Source: Pegea sp. RAD2-039 (Eukaryota; Chordata; Thaliacea; Salpida; Salpidae). From it: a DNA stretch of 64,000 bases. The stretch is from NCBI GenBank assembly GCA_034620365.1, contig JAQGEQ010000372.1, positions 62,001-126,000 of the forward strand. Reading direction: 5' to 3'. How positions within the stretch are numbered: the stretch's first letter is position 1; the number at the start of each line of letters is the position of its first letter. A program made the translations under genes and the position numbers. The notes under the pieces are model-generated. The model saw nothing but the letters and a program-made list of their open reading frames with translations, made no database searches and was not told the DNA's origin. Positions 23,063-33,616 of the stretch are shown piece after piece.

Positions 23063-24120
23063 GGGGAGCAGACTCCTTTCTCAATGGATCAATCAACCTC
23101 TGATCGACATCAATAAGATCAACGAGCGCTTGATTATTGTTGACGTGTTCGTGACGTCATCACATCCACGCTATAAGCTGATTGAAAGTTTCCTAAATCG
23201 GTTTCAAGACATCAACAGGTACTTAATCCTTTTTTTTTCATCTCATCTTCTCCTCATCACGTAATTATTTTAGATCAGCATTAAGTCTCAGCAGAAATTC
23301 GCGAGTTTGAAAGATTGCTTCAAGATGTATCAGGTAGGACATCTTCACCTGTGCGCGATTATGACGTCATCTGTTCTTTGCAGGTTGTTCAATTGATGCC
23401 TCAAATCTGTGAGTGTTTCGATGAATATTAAAATGTGGTCGATGAAACACTTTGAGATGTCATCATCGACAAATTCCAATCTCCTTTACGACACCTATCG
23501 ACCTATTTAGAGAAGTTTGTGGAAATGGTCGATTCAACTCTCGATTTTGAGCAGGTATGACGTCATTAAAGTGTGACGTCAGCACGCTAAACGTCGATTG
23601 ATTGCAGATCTAGAAGTCGCAGAAGTTTGTGGTGAAATGTGACTTTAATGAAGAGTTAACAAAAATCTGCAAACGTATTAACAAGGTTCGAAGACAAATC
23701 GAGGAAAAGATGGAAGAAACTTTCACGAGACTTTCACGAGGTGCAGCTAGGTTTGTGACTATGCTGACCCCATCAGTTAGAATTGTGCATGTTGTGACGT
23801 CACAGGATCATGTGATCAAATCTTTGGGATCAATTTGGCAAGATCAGTTGGATTTCTAAAGAAGATTATTGATTATACTCTTCCAAAAAACAACAATTTG
23901 GAGCATTTTGCGATGACCTTTGGCTGTGATAATGTCACCAAATCTGTCAGTTTTGGATTTCTTATTTTTCATTTTTTAACTGAAAATTTGCGGAATAGTG
24001 TTAAATTGATGAAGAGAATTATTGATGACGTTTTATTGTTCAAATGGAAGACTGTGACGTCAGAAGAGGGGAAACAAAGTTCAAGTCAGAATAATTTCAA
24101 CCACTATTTTAAAACTTGAC
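23063..24120 (+). pseudogene. MSH2-like pseudogene, copy 2
   Basis: Same layout as 7,441-8,510. This copy keeps the reading STLDFEQ before the intron at about 23,555, as in real MSH2, where copy 1 has lost a base. It is broken elsewhere: a frameshift near 23,285 in the SAKKFQQ-like piece, and stops TAA and TGA in the piece at 23,420-23,460. The next piece reads FVVKCDFNEELTKICKRINK and ends at the same WQDQLDF stop. Complementary lesions in the two copies suggest independent decay after duplication. Confidence 0.85.
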
Positions 24121-24562
24121 TCCATCTATGGCAAATATATTTCAGTTCTTGATTCTAGTTAAAGTAAATCTATTTTCTAAGGCTCTAGAACTAATTTATA
24201 GACTGGTTACCAAACAGAGAAATTTGTAGTACGGTTTACTAATTGTTTATTAGAATTTATAAATTCGAATTCTGAAAATCAAATTGTATAAAAAAAAATA
24301 TTTTTTACATCGATAAGATGATTTTGTCAGTGTTAAACTCAAACATAGCTTCGGAGGTGTTTTGTGAACATTAGAAACCAATATTATAAAATTCATTGTG
24401 TTATTATTAGAAATAAATTAATAATGGTTAACAGCATCTAAATTAAGTTAATTACAATGCAGTTTAAGAATAAATTTTTTTATTCTACTAGTTTAAACGG
24501 AACAAAATTATAAAGTTAGTAGTAAACAAAAAACAGTAAAAAGACAACTTATAAAAACGCTA
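24121..24562. other. AT-rich spacer
   Basis: To about 24,460 it matches 8,712-9,055; after that it is single-copy. No gene is seen. Confidence 0.5.
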
Positions 24563-25434
24563 CTAATCCATGACAGAATTAATAAACAAAAAATAATCAT
24601 TGGTCAGCTCATTGATGAAATCTCGAAGTGAAGCATAAGGGTCTTGAAGAGGATCAAGTAGCTGCAGAAAAGATATTCCATTAAATTGGCCAATCTGGTT
24701 ATCCTCTAATTCTTTCTTGAAGACAACTGGTATTTGACGAGCTGGAGTTCTATTTTGCTCTTTAAAATTTTTTTTTATTGGTTTTAAATATGAAGTTGAC
24801 AAAATATTACTTGGTTTCATTCTATTTCTTTTAACTTTAAGTGAAATAGAATGGTTTTCAACATGATTGCAACAATCTTGATGCAGTCTTGTTGATTGCT
24901 CGGAGATGCTGAAAAACAGATCATTTAAAAGTAATTTGAAAACTTTTTAATTTATTTTGATCACTGAAATTGGTAATTGTACAAACTTTATTTCTCTTTT
25001 TACAACTAATAAGTCAGTTATAGGGGCCCTGAAATATCTCCCACCAAGCTTTCCTTTGTGTAAGACTTTGACTTTGTAAACACTTCTAAATGTTTTTAAG
25101 TTTTCTTTCACAATGCTTTTAACAACATTATGATATACAAACCTAGAAGTGAATTGCTCATCAGCTTCATCTTTATGATACTTGTAACGATTCGATCTCT
25201 TATTAGCGGGACATTTGTGTCGTAAATCTCTTAAAGATGACAATTTTAAAACATAAAAATGATGATGATTAATTTCTTTTACCTCTTTTTGTCAGAGAAA
25301 GGAAAGAAACAGAATTTGCAATGCTCTGTCCCATCTTTGACTGAATTGAAATAGTTTGATAACATTTTTTCACTTCTTAGTTGGTTCTTTTTCATTTTTC
25401 TTTTATGCACAGAACTCCCCGTCATTTTCAACAT
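24563..25434 (-). CDS. Small protein with a BED-like zinc-binding N-terminus
   Basis: Exon 1 runs from ATG 25434 to 25283 and reads MLKMTGSSVHKRK, then NYFNSVKDGTEHCKFC. A phase-2 intron (GTAAAAG to TTTAAG) joins exon 2 at 25229 in frame, giving DLRHKCPANK. The pattern aromatic-F, C-x2-C, L-R-x-x-H-K-C resembles a BED-type finger, as in hAT transposases and domesticated relatives, but the final His/Cys spacing is not canonical. Exon 2 stays open to about 24,947 with many basic residues. A probable third exon runs from about 24,907 (acceptor TTTTTCAG) to the stop at 24,563, containing ISFLQLLDPLQDPYASLRDF. The donor for the last intron is unclear. No DDE transposase core is present. Function unknown; chromatin- or transposon-derived is a guess. 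Confidence 0.5.
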
Positions 25435-25959
25435 AACTACGAAGAATTGATATTCTCAAAAATTAATCCTACAACTAAATACAAAAATTATCAATTAGTT
25501 TATTCAGTAAGCTTTAAGATTTTCTAAAAACGATTTTTGAATAAAACAAATGAAATCTGCTCTTAAACTTGATCTTTTAAGTTATTAATGTGAACTTGCA
25601 GTTTTTTGATACAAAAATACACGATTTCGTTAAAAGTCAAACCTTTTACAGCTCTTTTCTCTACATATTTTAATCCTAGCTCTGTCTTCACTATGTATGA
25701 ATAAATTCTGAAGTTTTATCTCAAATAAAATTTGAAATAATTCTATCAAGATGGAAAAACCGTAAAAGCAATATAAAGTTATTCTTTTAATATTTAAAGT
25801 GATATAACTAATATTTTCGTAGACAAATATAACTATTTATTTTGCTAAAATAATCAATAAAATGAGTTTTTCCGTTTCTTAGTTTGAATTTACTAAAGAA
25901 ATAATTTTCCAAACAATTTTAACTGAATCAATATTATACCAGCAAAATCGTTATATCTA
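25435..25959. other. AT-rich intergenic DNA upstream of the BED-like gene
   Basis: No gene is seen. It probably contains the promoter and any 5' untranslated exon of the minus-strand gene ending at 24,563. Confidence 0.45.
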
Positions 25960-26882
25960 CATTAGGTCATAACTGCACTGGTAATTCTGACTTGACAATT
26001 TCTGATAGCAGTTGGCTCCAAGTACTTATTGTGCTGAATAAGGAAACATTTGCTTTGATTAACGTACCAGGTGATAAGGGCTTTTTAAGATCAGTTGATA
26101 TAACTTGAAGGAAGGACTAATGGAAAAGATATCATTAAACTGAAGGTCAAGTAAATTGTGGATAATTTCAAAAATAAGAATTAAGTCGTATTTAATTCGT
26201 CAAATTTCCCGAGTATCGACATCGTAGAAGCTGACACAATGTTTATAGCTATCGTATGTAATTTTAATTCTCCTTCATAACTGTCTCGCAAATGTAGCTA
26301 GAAAAGTTTCGATTTTTAATTATTTCATTCACTTGATGCATTTATACGGTACCAATGTATTCAAGAAATGGACGTACGTACACTTTGAAAAGATTGATAA
26401 AAAAGTATGGATATTTAGAATAATAAGTCTTTATAATAAGGAAGACAAAATTAATTGATTTTCACAGATTTTGAAAACATAATTATGCCATTTAAATTCA
26501 AATGGTAAAGTAATGCCAAGTACTAGAACCGAAGATTCTCGTTGAATAATAAATCTATTGATGGATTATTGGCTTAATGAATTGGCGGCTGATTTACGGA
26601 AGAAAGTTATAACTTCCAACTTTGTGGACTAGATTCTGAGCTGCCAGTTCATAAACCAGTTTTCTAAATTATGTAGTGCAGTTTGAAGTGCTGAGAGATT
26701 TCAGGATATAAGCTTGATGTCACAACCTCATTGACATCTTCGACTGATATTAGTCTTCCGATTAGTTCTTCAATAAAAGTTAAAAAGAGAAGGGTACCCA
26801 GAACAGAACTCTTAGAGAACCACTGGTGATTTGACTAGGAGTAGATAAAGATCTTTCAACATGTGTTCGTTTTTTTTGTTTT

Positions 26883-27067
26883 TTTATAGATATAAATGCG
26901 AAGGAGGGTGCCTAATGAGAACACATCTCACTAACACACATTCTCAGGAGTTTTTTATGGTTTTTCTCGGGAGTTTTATATGTGTCCTCCTGGGGTCGAA
27001 CCCGGTACTTCCTAGCTAGATGTACCTTGTAGCTAGGTGTAGTAACCGCTTCGCCACCAAGCAGGAC
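26883..27067 (-). mobile_element. tRNA-derived SINE family 1, copy 3
   Basis: Minus-strand copy starting GTCCTGC at 27067. Boxes A and B are intact and the acceptor ends GTCCT/AGGAC pair. The body and TTCGCATTTATAT end are as in copies 1 and 2. It sits directly against a truncated family 2 SINE, inside LINE copy 3. Confidence 0.82.
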
Positions 27068-27211
27068 AAAATGTGTACACAACAACATTTTGTTGTGATT
27101 TTTTTTTAAGCTCATTTGCGTTAGTATGTAACATTTTAGGAGAATTTTGCCACCTGGTAAGAGTTAATCTTATTTTTGGACTTTAATTTGAATTTTATTT
27201 TTGGGCTCTAC
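27068..27211 (-). mobile_element. tRNA-Lys-like SINE family 2, 5'-truncated copy
   Basis: Reverse complement of the 11,370-11,483 region: GGTAGAGC, then a diverged AT stretch, then ACCAGGTGGCAAAATTCTCC through GTACACATTTT. The tRNA-like head is missing except for the last bases of the acceptor stem. The paired arrangement with family 1 means the two inserted at or near the same site in the LINE. Confidence 0.6.
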
Positions 27212-28220
27212 CTGTTAAGTAACCTTCAATCCACTTTATGTTACAGCTGCTGATTTTTAATTTTTATAAAACAATAATCAGCTTGGTGTGTGGAAAAGAT
27301 ATGTTGGATAGAATTAAACACTTTAACAAAATAGAGATATATGATGTCACAAGGAGTCTTACTTTCATAATGAACTGTAAGCTCATTATAAAGAGTGAGA
27401 TGTTGATTCAGGGAAGATCTTATTTTCCCAAGACCATGTTGGACATCTGATATTAGATGGTATTCCATCAAATGACTGCTCGTATGATTGTGAATAATAT
27501 GTTCTTCAGTTCTGCTGATAACTGAAGTCAACGAAATTGGTTTGTAGCTAAGTGTTGTCTTTTCATGGACCCTTTTGAGGAATAGGAGTAATGATAGATT
27601 TCTCACAAACTTGGGGACTTTTCTTCCCCTCGGAGTGTGGTTAGAGAGTGGATTATGTATCAAACCTTAATCTTAAAACTTGACAAACATTCAGAGATCG
27701 ATTCTGTGTCAAATCTAGTATTAGTGTATTCAATAGTTACTAGTTATTCTTTACTCAACTTTAACGATTTCCTTATCGACCACAATTTTTGTTCTCAGAG
27801 TTTAGTTGCTAAAATTATTCTGTTTAAATACTTTAATAAGCAACTATTTAATAAATCAATATTAAATTCTGTTATCATCTTTAAGTCTTTTGAGTTGTGG
27901 TACTCAAACATTCTCTTTTTCTGTTCTCTGCGGTTATACTGGATTATGTTTGCTATATCATATGTTAATTGTAGCCATGTCTCTTTCGGCAATAAAAATA
28001 ACTAAACAAATAAAAATAATCAATTATTTCTCGACCATAGTTTTAACACAATACATTCTAAATTATATAATTAAAGCTAGAAAATCTTTAATAGTCTCCT
28101 AAAATACTTTGATAATAAAATGTGACTAAGAGTTGTGTTAAGTGATCTTCAGATAAAAAATTTATTAACTATTGATGTTGGAAACAAAACATTTCATTAT
28201 AAATCCGTTTACTTATGTTT

Positions 28221-28758
28221 ACATTTAAGTTTACAACAAACATTTGAAAAACGTATTTACGTTATAGAAATAAATTGTTTGTTTGTATTTAATGATTAAA
28301 CATATCACATTTTAAACATATCGCTTAAAAATGTATAACAGAACTTTATAACTTAAAGTACTGTTTTAAAATGTACAAATTTAGTTTGAACACCTCTAGA
28401 CAGAAATTAATTTGAAAATTATGTCAGATTAGGTGTTTCTTGTTACGTTCTAAAAAATGATAAGAAATTAACAAATATTTAGTTTTACTTAAATGCAAGT
28501 TAACATTAACTAAATCCTTTATTTTTAAAATATTATGTTTAACAAGACGTTGCTATAATATCTCAATTTAAAAATTATTCAATACTATGCAAAGATAAAA
28601 CATACTAAACAACATTTATCTTTTATTAAAACTTTGAGAATGTTTCCATTTAGAAAAACGAACTCAAAAGAACTAATCATTTCACAAGACTTAAATATCA
28701 CCAGAAAAAGATCGTCAAATTATAATCTCAGAAGAACAAACTTTTTTGTAATTGAGTC
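28221..28758. other. 3' flank of second zinc-finger gene
   Basis: Duplicate of 1,736-2,276 with small indels. No gene is seen. Confidence 0.55.
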
Positions 28759-30000
28759 TTAGTTTGTTAGAGGGTTGCAAGGATGAATATTTGGATTATT
28801 GAGATGTCGATCTCTCGTGAGCTTCCTGTTGAATGTCTCGCCACATACTGGACAGCTGTAGACAAATCCCATATGGATTGATTTAATGTGAACCAAGGCA
28901 CAGGCTTTACAGGAGAACAATTTCTTACAAGGGACACATTCAACTTTACCATCTTGTCTTGGAGGTCCTATGTACTTTGTAATGTCAAGAAATTGCTCAG
29001 AATCCTGCATCTTATCGAAAGCTTTGCGCATTAGGTTTTGACGAAGTTGAAAGCCATGATTTGAAGTAGCAGCTAGGAACTGGTTTCGATCATGAAGTTC
29101 TCCAACCATGCTTTCTAATTGATCACGACTTAAGTTTCTAAGAAACTCTTTTCTTGGACTATATATTGGATATGGACGAAAATGGTATCGGTTATGGCTT
29201 GCTTGGAAAGTAGCAAAAGCTAGATTATTAGGAATTTCAGACACTTCAATTTGCCTATGACTCTGCTGCGGTCTTGAGCAGCTTGCTAAAGCTGTCGAAG
29301 ACATCTGATTGCTATGATTACTCTCAGATTGATGGTTATTCAGTGTAGATGTGAAATTACTACAAGGTGTAGCAGCTACTGATTGCAAGTTGGTAAATTG
29401 ATTTTGAAGAGCTTGAAAAGGGTGGTTGAGTTTAGGTTGTTCTACAATAGGTGAACAATTATTTTGTAGGTTATTAAGAACTTGCATGTGAAGATGATTG
29501 AGTCTACCGTTTTCAACTTTGTTAGCCTGTCTTGAATTTTCTCTCATGCGTTCAAACATGTTTTGAGTTTGGTGAAACGATTGACTTCTTTGAGAGCCCA
29601 AAATGTTCTCTTGACTGTACAAATGATTATGAGGCGAGAGTTGATTGGGGTTACTGTTTTGGAAACTTGTATAAGCTGGATATTGGAGACCAGCATAAAA
29701 AGGTTGCATTGCTGCATAACTACTATTTGTTGCTGGGTAAGCAGAAGAGTAACTTAGTAAACCATTTGGATTTTCAAAGCTGGTTGCAGCTAATGAATGA
29801 CAACCATTATTTAGGCTTTCTAAAGCTTGTTGGTATCTAAGTATATCTATTATACTATTATCATTCTCAAATGACACAGGTTGATGAGTTGTAGCATCGG
29901 TTCTTGGAGGTTGATAAGAATGATTAGCGGCATTTGAGGAAAAATTCCGTTTATTATTCACAATTTCATGATTAGCGGTTTCATCTTCAGATTCTGTCAT
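28759..30000 (-). CDS. C2H2 zinc-finger protein, copy 2
   Basis: An open frame of 413 codons from ATG at 30000 is paralogous to 2,277-3,548. It has the same two terminal C2H2 fingers (CVPCKKLF to HIKSIH and CPVCGETFNRK) and the same Ser/Asn/Gln/Tyr-rich N-terminal region, with several in-frame indels and many amino-acid changes. It has an ATG where copy 1 has GTG. A T-rich stretch ending CAAG lies just upstream, so an upstream coding exon remains possible. Intactness of both copies over more than 400 codons, beside decayed LINE and MSH2 sequences of the same duplication, suggests that both are or were recently under selection. Probably a nuclear regulator; family not recognised. Confidence 0.78.
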   Translation of the reverse strand: MTESEDETANHEIVNNKRNFSSNAANHSYQPPRTDATTHQPVSFENDNSIIDILRYQQALESLNNGCHSLAATSFENPNGLLSYSSAYPATNSSYAAMQPFYAGLQYPAYTSFQNSNPNQLSPHNHLYSQENILGSQRSQSFHQTQNMFERMRENSRQANKVENGRLNHLHMQVLNNLQNNCSPIVEQPKLNHPFQALQNQFTNLQSVAATPCSNFTSTLNNHQSESNHSNQMSSTALASCSRPQQSHRQIEVSEIPNNLAFATFQASHNRYHFRPYPIYSPRKEFLRNLSRDQLESMVGELHDRNQFLAATSNHGFQLRQNLMRKAFDKMQDSEQFLDITKYIGPPRQDGKVECVPCKKLFSCKACALVHIKSIHMGFVYSCPVCGETFNRKLTRDRHLNNPNIHPCNPLTN

Positions 30001-33000
30001 ATCTAAAGCTTGAAATTCAAATAAAAAAAGACAGTCAAAAAATTAAAATAACTTTGTACGGCTCTTAAAGTCTGAAAAAAGAAGAACAAATAAGTAAAGT
30101 ATTCCTTATAAGAAATAAACAGAATTTATGCTATTTAACTTGCTGTAGTAAAAAGAGTTCGTTAAGATAATTTGTTAGTGCTTGGCTTAGCCTAGAGAAA
30201 TAAATTAACTCCTTGTTTATGCTAAGCGATTGTAAGCAAATAAAACATTTAAACATTTCAACTTTTGTTATTCAGAGATAAAACATAAATTTGAATAATG
30301 TTTAAAGTATTTAATAAATACATTTAGGTTTTAGATGTTGAAACCAGAAGAGAATGTTTTCATAGTAAGTAAAAACAACAACAAACCTAATTTAACCAAA
30401 ACGTTTCTACTGAAAGAAAAATCTGTAGTTAATGAAAAATCCAAAAAGCCATTTAAAAAATTAAATTGTATCTAAGTTATAATATAAAGTACTATTTCTT
30501 CGTATATTCAGACACAATAAACCATTTGATGACTCATTGCCTTATACGGAACTTATTACATTTTGTGCCTGATTGCCATTTAGATGGTCTTTTTACTCAA
30601 ATCAATTAAACTAATTCTGACTTTCTGAAAGCTTTTTAACCAAATGTATTGGAAGTCAGACTATTCACACTACCAACATCAATATTAAGTAAACAGATTT
30701 ATATGGTATACTTTCTCACAAACCAAGTAATTAAAAGAAAACTATAACATTTTACAACTTTGCTTTGCTTATTTCTGCCAAAATTACTAACAAATCATTT
30801 TCTACAACAAAACTACACGAATAAACTGAGCAAAGAAATTTTTGAAAACCAGGTAGAAAAAGCATATAAAGAAAGATAAAGACTTGCTACAACACTATTC
30901 AGTAAGCAAATTATTTTTTTTTTGATAAAACAATTTTGACTTCTAGCAAGTTACCTGATTTATAAAAAAGTAACAAAACCTAAAAAAAGGGTTTTCAGTA
31001 AAACGAATTATTTTAAAAGAACGTGGTTACCAATAGCTAATAGCAATTCTTAACACTGCTCAATCAGTTTTAAATCGTCAAGAAAATAATCTTTTTTTAT
31101 GTAATTGTTTTTTTTAAATAAACAATTTACGAGTGAAATGAGAAAAAGACATCTAAAAACAAAATATTGCAAATGACAAAATATGAATTTTAAATTATTA
31201 GAAGCAAGTAAAAAATAGTTGAATCTAACAAATTTGAAATTACAAGTAATTTGACGGATTCAGAATATATAAGACAAATGAAAAATAATTGAAATGAAAT
31301 GCTAAAATTTCTAAAAAGAAGTATTATCTGATAATAATTTTTGTTTAATTCCAATTCTATTAGTTATTTTTTAGATTGTAAAATCAGTACCAAGTTTTGA
31401 ATATTTTATTAAGAATTCTTCAAGACATAGTTTTCAAAAGACGATGGCATATTCAAAATTATAAGTCTTAAACAGTCTCAATTTCGACTTCTTATATAAC
31501 TTTGTTTGTGCTAAGAACATAATAAAATGTAATGACAGACTGATTTATAAAAGACTGTTTTTAAAAGTTTGCTTATATTAGAATAACATTACCACAAGAA
31601 ATAATACTTTCCAAAAGCTTTTTTCCTAAGTAAACAAACGAAAATATAAAAACTGCTTTTCAAATTTGTTTTAATTTAGGCTGAATATTAAGTGTATTAT
31701 GTTTTAGCTATTTTAGCAAATTTTAATAATTTTTCAAAAGGCAATAGCAAACTGTCAAATCTAACAAACATTGTATTGATTTTCCTGATATAGCACTAAC
31801 TATCTATTCACTTAACAAATAAATTATTTTATTTTCAATAAATCAAATTTTCATATAGTGGAATTCTCGAAAAATAGAATAAGGAATTACCAGTTAAGCT
31901 ACATAAGTTCTTAAAAAGTATAAATAAAATGAAAACAGTTACATTTCACAAAAGCAAGTTTTTTAAATTTTACAATTATTTTAAAAATATTAGTTTACGA
32001 TTTACCAGGTAACTGTGTAAAATTTTTGTTAATAGTTTTTGTGGTTTATTTTTGTATTAAAAGGTTCTTAGATGAATATTTTAAAATAGGATTTTATTTC
32101 CAATTTTTTTTTTATATTTTTGCAAAGTAAAATGTTTTATCTTATTTCAGACATTTTCAAATAAAAGCCAATCTAAAATATCAAGCTGAAAAACTGTTTA
32201 TGTGCAATTTAAAATAATCCAAATCTAAGTAAATTTTCATTTGGTGTTGTTTTATAAGTATATTATATCATATCAAAGTTATATTACTCTTTAACTTTAA
32301 TAAGCGAAAAACAATTTACGTGGTTAACAAAAAGTTCGTTCAAGTTATCATAATTATACGAATTTTTAAAAATCTAATTTACTTGTCGCTGTATGTTTTG
32401 TATTTTCAGAGACTTTATTTTAGACTTAATTATTTGAAACATAATGTTTTATTTATTATTGTATTTATTTAAAAAAATGTAAAAAAAATCTGTTTTCTAA
32501 TAGTGGCGAAGTAAACCTTATTTTAATGATTACTTGATTAAATATTACTTTAATTTAGATAATGAATAGAAAGTTGGAATTACCTATTTATGGAAAGTGT
32601 TTTATATAAATGAAAAATATTTAAGCAGTTATTGAGGTTATATTTTTATCTTATGCATACAACAAACATCTACTAAAATTTTTTGAAACTTTATTTTTCA
32701 ATTGTATTTAGTCTCAATTACTGGCAACCTTTCTTTTTCAAAACTTGTTAATTATTGTTTAGCCGGTAGAAATTTTAAATAATGCGAATAATTTAATCTT
32801 ATTTATGTTTTCCCATTGACTCATATTTTATTGATAATACTGTATGAAGATTTTGTTAAAGTAATTTGACGTAAATTTGTCGACTTTGATAGTTGTTGCA
32901 CAATTTGAAAACTCAAAGTTTTGATGCAGAATAAGTTCATTTCTTTTACTACATTCTTTTAGCTTAATAAAAAAGTAAACCGGACTCTTTAATGGAATAT

Positions 33001-33616
33001 CAAATGTTCATTCAGTTACATATTTCAAAAAAGTTTAAATTTAAAGAATGTACCATAAACTGAATATTGATTAAACTCTTAATTAAACATATGTTCAAAA
33101 ACATTTGACAAAGAAGTTTGGATTATGAATCAATCTTTATGTTAAAGTCATTCATCTGTGAAACTTTACTTAACATGAAACGTTAAACTTAACACGAAAC
33201 TCTTATGTTGTATACATCACTTAATATTAATCAACTTTGCACACTTAATGATTTTTCAATCTAACTATTTTGAAACTTAATTGTTAGTTGAGATAGCTCT
33301 TCGTCAAAAATCTTAGTTATTTTCTTTTTTCTACCTCTAATGATAATTTCTTGGGTTTACCTTTAGCTACTAATTTGAAAATATTTTAACAACAAACTAA
33401 CTTGAAGTATAACTTTTTGAAATTGTAGTTAGCAGCCTGCTGTTTACAAAAAAAAAGTAACAATTCAGAAACTTTGTAATCACGTTTTAATATTTAAATC
33501 AATTTTATAAAATTACACCAAAAAAAAAATCTTAAAATCAAAACTTGAATCTTTTGCAAACCGTCAATGAACGATTTCAAGTTTCAATATTTAAGCTTCA
33601 AGATTGTAAAAACAAT
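30001..33616. other. AT-rich DNA; end of the zinc-finger duplication and start of the right-hand unit
   Basis: To about 30,262 it matches 3,549-3,760. From 30,263 to about 32,994 it is single-copy, with no gene or repeat that I can support. From about 32,995 it matches 53,645 onward and forms the 3' flank of the receptor-ELM2-SANT gene. The plus-strand open frame 33,545-33,733 is a shadow of the SANT exon. Confidence 0.5.

Larger units (their letters stand above)
18375..24460. repeat. Half-copy of the first block (paralogous to about 3,785-9,055)
   Basis: The order matches the first block: non-coding DNA, decayed minus-strand pieces, then the MSH2 pseudogene on the plus strand, with most lines alignable by eye. 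Differences are a SINE at 18,541-18,713, a deletion of about 540 bp near 19,160, an internal tandem duplication of about 1.5 kb (19,661-21,198 and 21,199 to about 22,630), and loss of the segment matching 8,512-8,711. Confidence 0.8.
25960..28220 (-). mobile_element. LINE reverse-transcriptase remnant, copy 3 (longest), with nested SINEs
   Basis: On the minus strand the pieces run in the order of a LINE ORF2. A linker piece (27,992-27,795) is followed by RT fingers (27,663-27,241) with PISLTSVISRTEEHIIHNH and CDIIYLYFVKVFNSI, then the SGxPxGSVLG region near 26,830-26,760. Near 26,300-26,000 lie C-terminal pieces such as IKYDLILIFEIIHNLL, typical of the region after the RT in CR1/Jockey-like elements. 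The catalytic YADD region is unreadable. Frames are broken throughout. Two SINE insertions (26,883-27,211) split it. Plus-strand frames at 27,238-28,102 are shadows. Confidence 0.85.
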
